From Dysgonomonas sp. ZJ279 (GTDB lineage Bacteria; Bacteroidota; Bacteroidia; Bacteroidales; Dysgonomonadaceae): a DNA stretch of 64,000 nt. The stretch is taken from positions 1 to 64,000 of the forward strand of contig NZ_JAAKEL010000001.1 in NCBI RefSeq assembly GCF_011039205.1, read 5' to 3'. The number at the start of each line of letters is the position of its first letter. Position 1 is the first letter of the stretch. This document shows positions 17,535 to 24,716 of the stretch, piece after piece. The position numbers and the translations under genes were made by a program. The notes beneath the pieces were generated by a model, which saw only the letters and a list, made by a program, of their open reading frames with translations, was not told where the DNA came from and searched no databases.

Positions 17535-17909
17535 TCATTTGACAGCCGTTTTACTTTTATATTGCTCTTCCTGGTCGGTTGCATACTGATATATTTCTTT
17601 CCAAGATGGTAAGCCTCCTACCTGTTTATCATCTATATAGAGATGTGCATATACTTTCCTTGAGTTAGATTGATATTTCTTTATGTTTTCAGGCTCATGT
17701 TCATTGATTCTGTCAAATGGTATCTCTTGTTCAATCAGCCAATTTATAGCTTCAGTAAGTCTATCTCCATGCCTGCATGTCCAAATGATGAGATAGTGTC
17801 CATCTGCTTTTAGCTTATTCATGTACTTTACAGCTTCAGCTGCAATTTCTCCTATACTTGGAAAGTCTCCAGTGTGAAGAGTACCATCAAAATCTACTGC
17901 TATAATCAT
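17535..17909 (-). CDS. HAD-superfamily hydrolase (BT0820-like)
   Basis: A 124-residue single-domain HAD phosphatase. DFDGTLH (6-12) is motif I with nucleophile Asp and acid/base Asp, IIWTCRHG (about 40-47) includes the motif II Thr and HLYIDDKQVGG (about 89-99) is motif III. It lacks a cap domain. Small HAD proteins of this type are frequent in Bacteroidetes phages and genomes; the substrate is unknown. It is at the 3' end of the leftward early block, 3 bases after the ATPase gene. Confidence 0.75.
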   Translation of the reverse strand: MIIAVDFDGTLHTGDFPSIGEIAAEAVKYMNKLKADGHYLIIWTCRHGDRLTEAINWLIEQEIPFDRINEHEPENIKKYQSNSRKVYAHLYIDDKQVGGLPSWKEIYQYATDQEEQYKSKTAVK

Positions 17910-17912
17910 ATT

Positions 17913-18539
17913 TCAAAACAAGGTTAATTGACGTTTATCTGCACTTTGAGGAGTAAAAAGTTGATACTTGACAGGTTGATCAAGATATCTACTTATTGCG
18001 TGAACACTTCCTCTTTTAAAGTATAGTTTGATATCTGAAGCATGAAGTAAATCAATGCCACTAGCTGGACTTCCTAATGCTTTTCCAAAGTCTATCATGA
18101 CAATAGATAGTTGACGTTTGGCAAATAGTTCTTTCAATCGTTTAAGTTGCTCATTTGTAAAGCTCATATACTTAACCGAATCAATGATAATCAGCCTGTA
18201 ATAGTTCTTTTCGATATAGTGGCACATTTCGTCAAAGCTGAAGCTGTCAGCTATCCAAAGTCTTTTGGCATCAATATCAAAATTATTGACTCTATCCTGG
18301 ATAGTTTTGTTTGCACCCTCTTCATGCGAGTTGTAGAGGACTTTGCCAAAATTACGAGCAAAATAATCAGCAAATTGGAGCGTAAATACTGATTTGCCTG
18401 AGCCACTTTCTCCATAAAAAAGAGCTACAAATCTCTTTGCTGGTTCTCCCATCAAGTGAGCGTACTTAGGTTCAAGCTCCAAGTACTGGTACTTTTTCTC
18501 TTTGATGGCTTTGACACTAAAAATTCTTTTTTTAGCCAT
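17913..18539 (-). CDS. RecA-like P-loop ATPase of the early operon
   Basis: A 208-residue protein with Walker A GESGSGKS (about 43-50), Walker B-like YRLIIIDSVKYM (about 113-124) and a RecA/DnaB-like core fold pattern. Such phage ATPases act in recombination or replication; the exact role here is not evident. A tRNA-like element fills the gap upstream (18568-18614), 29 bases before the ATG. Confidence 0.65.
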   Translation of the reverse strand: MAKKRIFSVKAIKEKKYQYLELEPKYAHLMGEPAKRFVALFYGESGSGKSVFTLQFADYFARNFGKVLYNSHEEGANKTIQDRVNNFDIDAKRLWIADSFSFDEMCHYIEKNYYRLIIIDSVKYMSFTNEQLKRLKELFAKRQLSIVMIDFGKALGSPASGIDLLHASDIKLYFKRGSVHAISRYLDQPVKYQLFTPQSADKRQLTLF

Positions 18540-18567
18540 AAATATAAATTGTTAAAATGATTAATTG

Positions 18568-18614
18568 TTGTTCCTATGCAGGGAGTCGAACCCTGCCATG
18601 AACCATTATAGGAT
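18568..18614 (-). ncRNA. tRNA-like element 1 (acceptor helix plus T arm)
   Basis: Read on the minus strand, TCCTAT pairs with ATAGGA (6 bp), stacked on a 6-bp T stem GCAGGG/CCCTGC with the loop TTCGACT. A 12-bp acceptor/T stack of this kind is the minimal substrate recognised by RNase P (known). The D and anticodon arms are replaced by 11 bases. The 3' tail is ACAA rather than CCA. The 47-bp sequence is identical to element 3 at 23893-23939. It occupies an intercistronic gap of the early operon. Confidence 0.6.
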
Positions 18615-18625
18615 GAGTTATTGAT

Positions 18626-19219
18626 TTATATGCGTTTTAAAGACTTTGCTGTTTCTCTTATAAATTCTCTCATTTCTCGAATTGTCAATTTATTCCAATT
18701 ACAAAATGTCTTAGATCCTGCAATGTCATTAGTATGTTTTTTTCTCAAGTCAAGAGTAACAGATAAGCCATTAAAAATTGGACGAAGAGGAGCGAGTACA
18801 TAAACATCTTCCCATTTGTTTGCCTTTTTCCATTTATCCCAGAACTCAAATTGATTATCATTATATTTCCAGTGAGGAAATTTGTCGGATTCTTCTAATG
18901 GCATGTGATATAGTCCGATATTCTCCCACCAACATAAACTTCCATCTTCAACTGATTTAAGGAGGTATTTGCGATATCCTAGAGTTTCTTCTTTTATTTC
19001 CAATAACCAAGACAAGTACCATTTTGTAAATGGAGCAGCCATTAAACGAACGAGACTTCCTATCGGTGGATTATCCGCAAATGCACCTGATTCAAAACCG
19101 CATGTTTTCCCAAATGGAGGCAAACACTTACCATCATACAAGGTGTTGGTGCAAAAGGTCATTACATAGTTCAATATCTCTAGCCTTGCCCGATTGAACG
19201 TTTCTTGTTTATTGTTCAT
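18626..19219 (-). CDS. Phage early protein, function unknown
   Basis: A 197-residue soluble protein, rich in Trp and other aromatics (SLCWWENIG, FPHWKYNDNQFEFWDKW). I recognise no family. It sits in the early operon, overlapping the DUF3164 gene by 11 bases and ending 12 bases before tRNA-like element 1. It has no signal peptide or membrane segment and is probably involved in phage replication or takeover, by position only. Confidence 0.6.
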   Translation of the reverse strand: MNNKQETFNRARLEILNYVMTFCTNTLYDGKCLPPFGKTCGFESGAFADNPPIGSLVRLMAAPFTKWYLSWLLEIKEETLGYRKYLLKSVEDGSLCWWENIGLYHMPLEESDKFPHWKYNDNQFEFWDKWKKANKWEDVYVLAPLRPIFNGLSVTLDLRKKHTNDIAGSKTFCNWNKLTIREMREFIRETAKSLKRI

Positions 19220-19901
19220 GGCTTGTTTCCTTTTCCTCTAGCAACTCATCAGCCACACTCATAGACAATGGTAGACTTCTTTCTTTGCCGTTTTCGTCTC
19301 TGTACTTCACATCAATAAATTGACATGTAGGTACTGGTTTATAAGCTTCTTTGATGATATTGATTCCTTCAGTGAATGTTGGATCATTCCTTTTTACAGC
19401 TAATTGCTCAAGCTCCAGTACTCTGCTGGCTTTCAGGTTTCCTTTGCGATCCTTTGATATCAACTTCATAATAGTATCAAGCAGATCTGCACTGTTTTCG
19501 TCTTTTGCCAACGTTCTGAGGTACTCTTTTACTTTAGTGATGCCAATATCAACTGTATCAGCCCAGCCATCATTGACACGATTACCAAGCTTTATGCTAA
19601 TTTTACCATCTTCAGTAGTTAGCGTATCAGATTGTCTATCAGATTTGGTTTTGTAAAGCTCATCTTTCATGTCGATGATGTTATCAAAACCGCTAAACAC
19701 ATCTCTTTTTGTTGAGATCAACAAATTGGATATCTCCTGTAACTTTCCAAAAAATGTTACAATAGCCTCATCTTTCAGGCTCTTGTAAGTTTCTCTTTCC
19801 TGTTGGATCCGTAAAGCTTCAGCTTCTTTACGTTCTTTCATCTGAGCTTCTAGCGATGCTAGTTCTTCAGGTGAGAATTGGTTTAAATCGACTTTTGTCA
19901 T
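19209..19901 (-). CDS. DUF3164 family protein of Mu-like phages
   Basis: With the ATG at 19901 (MTKVDLNQFS) this is about 230 residues: an N-terminal coiled-coil-like region rich in Glu, Lys and Arg (about 10-60), a middle NRVNDGWADTVDI and a C-terminal FIDVKYRDENGKERSLPLSM. The pattern fits DUF3164, which marks Mu-like early regions. Its molecular role is not established. The start is 7 bases after the preceding gene's stop. Confidence 0.65.
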   Translation of the reverse strand: MTKVDLNQFSPEELASLEAQMKERKEAEALRIQQERETYKSLKDEAIVTFFGKLQEISNLLISTKRDVFSGFDNIIDMKDELYKTKSDRQSDTLTTEDGKISIKLGNRVNDGWADTVDIGITKVKEYLRTLAKDENSADLLDTIMKLISKDRKGNLKASRVLELEQLAVKRNDPTFTEGINIIKEAYKPVPTCQFIDVKYRDENGKERSLPLSMSVADELLEEKETSHEQ

Positions 19902-19908
19902 ATTGCTA

Positions 19909-20157
19909 TTATTTAGAATTAGTAATTTGTTCAATTTCAGCATCAATCTCATCTAATTCTTTTTGAGGATTGATGACATTGAGCATATTATTGTACTGCT
20001 GATAACTGCATAGCAATACAGGCTCAATATGTTCTTCAAATACACGACTACGTACAGTGGTATTGTTTTCATACTTTACCATTAGGTCTTGAGCCAATAT
20101 GCATTTACGCAAATAAGCTCTTCTTCTACCTAATTTCATTTTCATTATTTTACTCAT
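19909..20157 (-). CDS. Small phage early protein, unknown
   Basis: The preferred start, ATG 20157 (MSKIMKMKLGRRR), gives 82 residues with a basic N-terminus and an acidic helical C-terminus (ELDEIDAEIEQI). No family recognised. A longer reading from 20217 would run through tRNA-like element 2 and is rejected. It is tightly coupled to the DUF3164 gene downstream. Confidence 0.55.
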   Translation of the reverse strand: MSKIMKMKLGRRRAYLRKCILAQDLMVKYENNTTVRSRVFEEHIEPVLLCSYQQYNNMLNVINPQKELDEIDAEIEQITNSK

Positions 20158-20172
20158 AGTCTGTATTACAAT

Positions 20173-20223
20173 TTGTGAGTGTGCAGGAGTCGAACCTGAA
20201 GCGTTACCATCTAACACACACCC
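20173..20223 (-). ncRNA. tRNA-like element 2 (with D-like hairpin)
   Basis: On the minus strand GGGTGTG pairs with CACACTC (7 bp with one G.T), stacked on a 4-bp T stem CAGG/CCTG with the loop TTCGACT. Between them GTTA-GATGG-TAAC forms a D-arm-like hairpin with GG in the loop. There is no anticodon arm. The tail is ACAA, as in the other two elements, although the helix sequences differ. It lies between the stop at 20230 and the start at 20157. Confidence 0.55.
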
Positions 20224-20229
20224 TTTGTT

Positions 20230-20697
20230 TCAATTAGCATTGAAAGCTATCTTTGTCAGTTTCTTAGTAGCATCGGCTTTATCCTTTGCTAAAATCGCCT
20301 CCAGTTTAGGGATTAATAGATCCATCTCATCGGTATCCATTTCACCAAGCGTTTTACCAGCTATTTTAGGATTACGCATAAACTTGTTCACTACAGCCCA
20401 GCTTGTGGTATCTATTCCTAGCTTTTGCAGTCTCAAGAGTATGGCAGATCGGCGTTGCTTTAATTCTCGTTCGATGATCAGCCTTGTCTTATCATCAGGT
20501 TTTGCAGATTGACTAATAGTTCTTTGCATATCATTAATCATCTTTCTGTAGTCTGATGGTCGCTTCTCAAGGAACTCAGATAAAGAAGTTGTCAACTTGT
20601 AGCTATACTTCCATACAAGCTCATCTTTATCGGCTCCTGGCATACTAGCCAGTAGTACAAAAAACAGGCTATGTGGATTGTATCTTTTAGTAGACAT
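20230..20697 (-). CDS. Conserved phage early protein, unknown (GemA-slot)
   Basis: A 155-residue helical protein. The C-terminal region (KFMRNPKIAGKTLGEMDTDEMDLLIPKL, residues about 106-133) resembles a segment I associate with Bacteroidetes phage/mobile-element hypothetical proteins containing a PxIAGK motif. The position after MuB is where Mu-like phages encode modulators such as GemA/Mor-type regulators; that role is only an inference. It overlaps the MuB-like gene by 11 bases. Confidence 0.5.
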   Translation of the reverse strand: MSTKRYNPHSLFFVLLASMPGADKDELVWKYSYKLTTSLSEFLEKRPSDYRKMINDMQRTISQSAKPDDKTRLIIERELKQRRSAILLRLQKLGIDTTSWAVVNKFMRNPKIAGKTLGEMDTDEMDLLIPKLEAILAKDKADATKKLTKIAFNAN

Positions 20698-21625
20698 TGC
20701 TTTTCAATTTTAAACGTTCACGTTTTACTCCTCTTTTAATCACACGTTTATCTTTAACTACAAGAACTGTTTTACCTTTCATCTCACCCTCTTCGATGGT
20801 TACTCCTACTGGTTCAGCAGCCTTAAATATTTCTTCCTGGAGTGATTTGTCGGTGATACCATTTGCCTCGCAGATCCTGCGTGTGTCTGCCAGTGTTGCA
20901 CCAAACAAATGGATGTATCGGCGACCAAAACGGCTATCAAGTTCATCGTAACCTTTTTTATTCAGCCTCACACCTCTTTTTATCTCAACTTCAAGATTTT
21001 CAGTACCTAAAATTGCCATACCTAAAACATCTTCATTCTCATTGAATAGGTGAATGAATGTACGAAGTGCTGAAGGTCTGAGTGAGTTAGCCTGGTCAAT
21101 AATAAATAGTGGCTTCAGGTGTGCTATTTTCTTAACAGCTGAAGATATGCTATCAATCAGTAGGCTCACTGATGCATATCCTTTCGGTTCTTCAGCTCCC
21201 AGTTCCTTCATCAGTTTGAGTAAAAATGCGCGTCCAGCCCATTCTTTACAGTTGATTTTGAATACACCTTTAGTTTTGAATTGGCTCAAGAAGATATCAG
21301 CTGTAGCAGTTTTGCCACTGCCAGCATTGTCTGATATACCCAAAAACATACTTTCTTGTTTGGCATCATTCAATACTTCAGCTACGATCTTAAAGTCAGT
21401 TACATTGCTTGCAATATTCCAGTTGTTATTATCGAAGCTGTAATCTAATGCCAGTGCTATTTTCATATACATATCATCACCTTTAGCGAGATATGTACCA
21501 CTTAACATTTGAGATATGGTAGCTTCTGAGATACCACACTTTTTCGCTACTGCTTTGTAGGATCCCAATCTTACTTTTTCTGATTCTATCAATTGCAGAA
21601 TCTCATTTTTTTGTATATTTGTCAT
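20687..21625 (-). CDS. MuB-like transposition ATPase
   Basis: With ATG 21625 it is 312 residues. The N-terminus is a Cro/C1-type HTH (about 20-45, YKAVAKKCGISEATISQMLS), as in MuB, followed by an AAA+ ATPase: Walker A NAGSGKT (about 100-106) and Walker B LFIIDQAN with Asp about 177. MuB binds DNA as ATP-dependent filaments and delivers target DNA to MuA. It is located directly downstream of the transposase and a small ORF, as in Mu. A TTTAAA triad lies 12 bases upstream. Confidence 0.85.
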   Translation of the reverse strand: MTNIQKNEILQLIESEKVRLGSYKAVAKKCGISEATISQMLSGTYLAKGDDMYMKIALALDYSFDNNNWNIASNVTDFKIVAEVLNDAKQESMFLGISDNAGSGKTATADIFLSQFKTKGVFKINCKEWAGRAFLLKLMKELGAEEPKGYASVSLLIDSISSAVKKIAHLKPLFIIDQANSLRPSALRTFIHLFNENEDVLGMAILGTENLEVEIKRGVRLNKKGYDELDSRFGRRYIHLFGATLADTRRICEANGITDKSLQEEIFKAAEPVGVTIEEGEMKGKTVLVVKDKRVIKRGVKRERLKLKSNVY

Positions 21626-21636
21626 ATTCAATTGAG

Positions 21637-21665
21637 TTTAAAGGCTCTTTAAAGTCGGTTCAAAG
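21637..21665 (-). promoter_or_regulatory. TTTAAA triad, 11-bp period, upstream of MuB-like gene
   Basis: On the + strand TTTAAAG (21637-21643), TTTAAAG (21648-21654) and TTCAAAG (21659-21665) repeat at exactly 11 bp. The core TTTAAA is self-complementary, so the same motif serves this leftward gene (start 21625). A fourth partial unit (TTTATTG, 21670) continues the phase. Confidence 0.6.
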
Positions 21666-21694
21666 TGGCTTTATTGAGCCTTTTGGTTTATATT

Positions 21695-21889
21695 CTATTT
21701 TGTATATTGAGGAAAATAGTAGGACATCCAAGCTTTAAAATCTTTCAGCATAGCTTCACATCTTGCTTTTTGCTCCTCTGTTGTTTCCTTATCAATATCA
21801 TCTATCACAATATGATCTCTATTTTGGAGTTCTTGCAGGCTTTTTAGTCTACGATCCATATATCTTTCTGCACTTTTTGTTAGATCCAT
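21695..21889 (-). CDS. 64-residue protein resembling the TerL N-terminus
   Basis: This small protein between the MuA-like and MuB-like genes ends in KAWMSYYFPQYTK. It aligns along its whole length with residues 1-57 of the terminase large subunit at 138-884 (ID.. T.EE...R...L......W..YYFP.Y). In TerL this segment precedes the ATPase and may contact the portal or small subunit. Here the ATPase is absent. It may be a remnant, or a stand-alone peptide that binds packaging partners. The start ATG 21889 is 2 bases before the transposase stop. Confidence 0.6.
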   Translation of the reverse strand: MDLTKSAERYMDRRLKSLQELQNRDHIVIDDIDKETTEEQKARCEAMLKDFKAWMSYYFPQYTK

Positions 21890-21890
21890 A

Positions 21891-23876
21891 TTAATATTGA
21901 TGTTTAGCGGTTATTACTACATCTCCTTCATCCCATTCCTCAAGTAAAAAAGCAGATTCAGAATCTTCATAAGTATGCTTTGGAAGTATTCCTCCTTGCA
22001 TCATATTTACCTCACTTGCTTCATGTTGAATAGCTACATCTAGCTCTGTATCTTTGATTTTGGCACGTTTTGCTTTGCGATCGGTGTCGACTTTTGTCGC
22101 TATTGATTTTAGTCTACCAACAGCACGCATATCTCTATCGGGTCCGAATTGTTGTGCTGGTTCTATTCCAGCAAACGAACCTACATACTCATCACCATCA
22201 TAGAGGTGTACAGTATCTAAGTTTTCGTAATCAAAGCAATTGGTGAGTTTTACGCCTGTATATTTGGCTATTACATCACAATCATCAATACCATAGTAAT
22301 AATGTGCATTGTCGATTTGTGTATGTATCATATAGTTAAATATGGATACTTGCTTATTCAGTCCGAATAAGAAGCACCAATCATGATCTGTTATTGGGTA
22401 AGTATTAGGTTTGTCGCTTTCTTCATGTAGTTCCATCGGCGACTGATCAATACTTTTAAACTTAGTTGAATATTCAGAAAATGGAGTATTTAGATAGCTA
22501 TTAACTATTTTGTCGGTTTCTTTGCAAGCATCATCATAGTTGAAATGATTTTTGTTAGCCCATTGACGCATAGATTGTACATATTCTTTACTTCTATGTG
22601 CATGCCTGCGAGTAGATTTGATACCTTGACCATAATATAGATCACTATCCATCATAAACACGTCCTGTAAGGTTCCCCACCAACGCTCAATGTTTGCTTT
22701 ACCATCAGCCTTATAGGCTATAGTCATGCGAGTACCTTTTGCACGCATATAAGTCTCTATGGTTTGCCATTCAGTTGTGTTGTGTCCTGGAAAGCGGTCG
22801 TATACGAATTCATAAGGAAGGTATCCAGCTGTACGAACTGCCATAGCTAAAGCGTTAATCACAGCATCAGCCGTTTCTTCATAGCAATACTCCCAGCCTA
22901 ATGGCATACCACTCATTACATCACGAACTGCGATAATATATAAGAACTTTTGCCCTGTTACCTTTTTGCCTTGTTTGTTGATATATGTGGCTTTGTGGTC
23001 TATTATATTGACACGTGTACCATCTATTTGCCAGCAGTCACCAGCAAATACAGCCGTTTTAGTTGGTATAGATGGTATATATTTACGATTAAATCTACTG
23101 TTGGATCCGTATCTTTGTTGTGTGAGATATTGTGTTTCAGGATCAGCTAAAAAGTTGCTTATCCATCGTACTGATGGGTGATCTATGCCTGATTGCAAAC
23201 TCATACGCTTTACTTTTCGGTGTATGAATGCTGCTGAATAGTTCTTTTGGCTTTCAATAAACGTTATTAACCATGCCTTGATCGTTTCATCATTGGCAAA
23301 CTTTGTACGATGGTTATTGCCTTTGTTTTTAGCAAATACAAGGTCTGTGATCTTACTGGTGTTGTGATATTCTTGCACCTTGTCTCTTACATTTCTCCAT
23401 GTTTTTGGCAGATGCTTCAGATCCTGAAGTTTTATTTCATCAGCCAGTTCATCAAAAAATGCAGATTTTGCAAACGATACTTTATTATTGATAATGTACT
23501 TGTTAGCCTCGTGAATAATAGCAGCTGCTAAAGCTAGATCTTCATCATTCTTATATAAACCTAAAAAGTCCTTTGTCGTGTCCTCTTTAGCTGTATTAAT
23601 AAGGCTAACAATATCAGTGTCATATCTAACAGCTAGCATCTGCAAATTATCCCTTGTAGGTAAGTTACATTTGGAGCTGGCAGGGATGTTAGCATATTTG
23701 AAATATGATGTATTGTGTAACTCCACATTTTGCCACGATTCAGAAGTGCCTTTATTAGCCCTGCTTTTAGCTACTCGCAAATAGCCAGCGCTAATGCCAG
23801 CATGATCTAGTATATACTCTTGTGAGAGGTATAAACTAGATTTGTAGCTAATAATATCGCCTGTATTCACGTTCAT
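21891..23876 (-). CDS. MuA-like DDE transposase
   Basis: With ATG 23876 (MNVNTGDII) it is about 661 residues. The N-terminal part has DNA-binding HTH-like segments; the rve-type catalytic core shows GDCWQIDGT (Asp about 285), FVYDRFPGH (Asp about 358) and NIERWWGT (Glu about 396), the D-D-35-E arrangement. A Mu-transposase C-terminal domain follows. It catalyses strand transfer of phage ends during integration and replicative transposition. An upstream in-frame reading through tRNA-like element 3 is unlikely to be real. MuB follows downstream. Confidence 0.9.
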   Translation of the reverse strand: MNVNTGDIISYKSSLYLSQEYILDHAGISAGYLRVAKSRANKGTSESWQNVELHNTSYFKYANIPASSKCNLPTRDNLQMLAVRYDTDIVSLINTAKEDTTKDFLGLYKNDEDLALAAAIIHEANKYIINNKVSFAKSAFFDELADEIKLQDLKHLPKTWRNVRDKVQEYHNTSKITDLVFAKNKGNNHRTKFANDETIKAWLITFIESQKNYSAAFIHRKVKRMSLQSGIDHPSVRWISNFLADPETQYLTQQRYGSNSRFNRKYIPSIPTKTAVFAGDCWQIDGTRVNIIDHKATYINKQGKKVTGQKFLYIIAVRDVMSGMPLGWEYCYEETADAVINALAMAVRTAGYLPYEFVYDRFPGHNTTEWQTIETYMRAKGTRMTIAYKADGKANIERWWGTLQDVFMMDSDLYYGQGIKSTRRHAHRSKEYVQSMRQWANKNHFNYDDACKETDKIVNSYLNTPFSEYSTKFKSIDQSPMELHEESDKPNTYPITDHDWCFLFGLNKQVSIFNYMIHTQIDNAHYYYGIDDCDVIAKYTGVKLTNCFDYENLDTVHLYDGDEYVGSFAGIEPAQQFGPDRDMRAVGRLKSIATKVDTDRKAKRAKIKDTELDVAIQHEASEVNMMQGGILPKHTYEDSESAFLLEEWDEGDVVITAKHQY

Positions 23877-23892
23877 TGTACTTACTTTAAAA

Positions 23893-23939
23893 TTGTTCCT
23901 ATGCAGGGAGTCGAACCCTGCCATGAACCATTATAGGAT
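23893..23939 (-). ncRNA. tRNA-like element 3 (identical to element 1)
   Basis: A 47-bp sequence identical to 18568-18614, in the gap between the stop at 23942 and the transposase start at 23876. It has the same TCCTAT/ATAGGA helix, GCAGGG/CCCTGC T stem, TTCGACT loop and ACAA tail on the minus strand. Confidence 0.6.
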
Positions 23940-23941
23940 AG

Positions 23942-24154
23942 TTAAATAACCTCGCCTTGAGGTGTGTAACTGGTAGTACCTGATGGGGTTGTTATTTGGC
24001 ATAACCAAAAGCCTTCAGGTGTGGCTTCATTCGCCCAATACTCTATTTGATCAAAAGGGGTGTCATCTGCTAGTTCAGCTTCCGATACTTTCGTTAAATC
24101 CTCCAATCGAGGACAAAATGGGTTTTTGTTTCTCCAGGTTACTTTTACTTTCAT
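23942..24154 (-). CDS. Small phage early protein, unknown
   Basis: A 70-residue protein with Trp residues (VTWRNKN, EYWANEA, EGFWLC). No family recognised and no signal peptide. It is in the early operon between the Ner-like gene and the transposase, ending 2 bases before tRNA-like element 3. Confidence 0.5.
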   Translation of the reverse strand: MKVKVTWRNKNPFCPRLEDLTKVSEAELADDTPFDQIEYWANEATPEGFWLCQITTPSGTTSYTPQGEVI

Positions 24155-24155
24155 A

Positions 24156-24386
24156 TCAATTATTTTTAGAGTTGTTAGCTTCTATGTGGTGTAAATAGAG
24201 GTTGAAATGATGTAGTTTCATATATCCTACTTCTGTTTCTGTTATAAGTTCAGCATGTTTATATACGCTAGCTATGCCATGTTGTACATAAATGCTTATG
24301 TCCTTGTTCATACTGATAATCATCGAACCATCTGCTTTATGGTCTGTTGTCCAGTCGCCTGCTGTTTGGTAGATAGGTGTTTCCAT
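24156..24386 (-). CDS. Small phage early protein, unknown
   Basis: A 76-residue protein (METPIYQTAGDWTTDHKADG...) with no recognised motif. One base separates it from the next gene and 9 bases from the Ner-like gene upstream, so it is part of the early transcript. The function cannot be told from sequence. Confidence 0.5.
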   Translation of the reverse strand: METPIYQTAGDWTTDHKADGSMIISMNKDISIYVQHGIASVYKHAELITETEVGYMKLHHFNLYLHHIEANNSKNN

Positions 24387-24395
24387 GTGATATAG

Positions 24396-24626
24396 TTAAT
24401 TGGTTGCAAATACTTGGTTAAGCTCCTCTTGTGTTTCAAAGAATGTTTTGGAAACTTCAGATACCTCTTTAGTCATCTTTCTGTTACCATTCAGCATAGA
24501 TCTAACATAGGCTGGAGATATTGTTTCTTCTCCACGTTCAATACGCTGCTTGTTTACTATGGATGCTATTCGTACAGCATCACCATGTTGTCTCATGTTT
24601 TTAATACTGTCTGTTAACTTTGTCAT
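24396..24626 (-). CDS. Ner/Cro-like small DNA-binding protein
   Basis: With ATG 24626 (MTKLTDSIKNM) it is 76 residues. ISPAYVRSMLNGNRKMTKEV (about 37-56) looks like the recognition part of a helix-turn-helix. As the first gene of the leftward operon, divergent from the repressor, it is where Mu encodes Ner, which down-regulates the early and repressor promoters. Family assignment is by position and HTH-like pattern. Confidence 0.6.
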   Translation of the reverse strand: MTKLTDSIKNMRQHGDAVRIASIVNKQRIERGEETISPAYVRSMLNGNRKMTKEVSEVSKTFFETQEELNQVFATN

Positions 24627-24648
24627 AATCAGAATTTGTTTAACTTTG
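24619..24648 (+). promoter_or_regulatory. Candidate repressor promoter
   Basis: TTTG (24619-24622) and TAACTTTG (24641-24648), 18 bp apart, match the Bacteroidetes -33/-7 pattern. Transcription would begin near 24655 and pass through both operator repeats before the repressor ATG. Confidence 0.4.
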
Positions 24649-24661
24649 TTTCGATAATGAT

Positions 24662-24693
24662 ACAAAGATATAGAAATATCGCAACACAGCAAA
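24662..24693 (-). promoter_or_regulatory. Candidate early promoter
   Basis: On the minus strand TTTG (24693-24690), 20 bp, then TATCTTTG (24669-24662): a good match to the Bacteroidetes TTTG / TAnnTTTG promoter. It would drive the Ner-transposase operon. One operator copy (24668-24684) fills the spacer, so repressor binding would block it. Confidence 0.55.
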
Positions 24694-24715
24694 TTAATAT
24701 ATAGAAATATCGCAA
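24668..24715. promoter_or_regulatory. Repressor operator: two 17-bp direct repeats
   Basis: ATATAGAAATATCGCAA occurs at 24668-24684 and 24699-24715, 31 bp apart (about three helical turns). The first overlaps the early promoter spacer; the second ends one base before the repressor ATG (24717), so occupancy could also autoregulate the repressor. Confidence 0.65.
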
Positions 24716-24716
24716 T

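Noticed and set aside
20158-20217. Extended start of the small early protein at 20217
   Set aside because: It runs through tRNA-like element 2 and requires a non-ATG start.
23877-23924. Extended N-terminus of the transposase (start at 23924)
   Set aside because: It would be translated through the tRNA-like element with a non-ATG start; ATG 23876 is a better start.
18555-24000. Functional tRNA genes at the three TTCGACT sites
   Set aside because: The elements are only 46-51 bases long and lack an anticodon arm and a CCA end, so they cannot be normal tRNAs.
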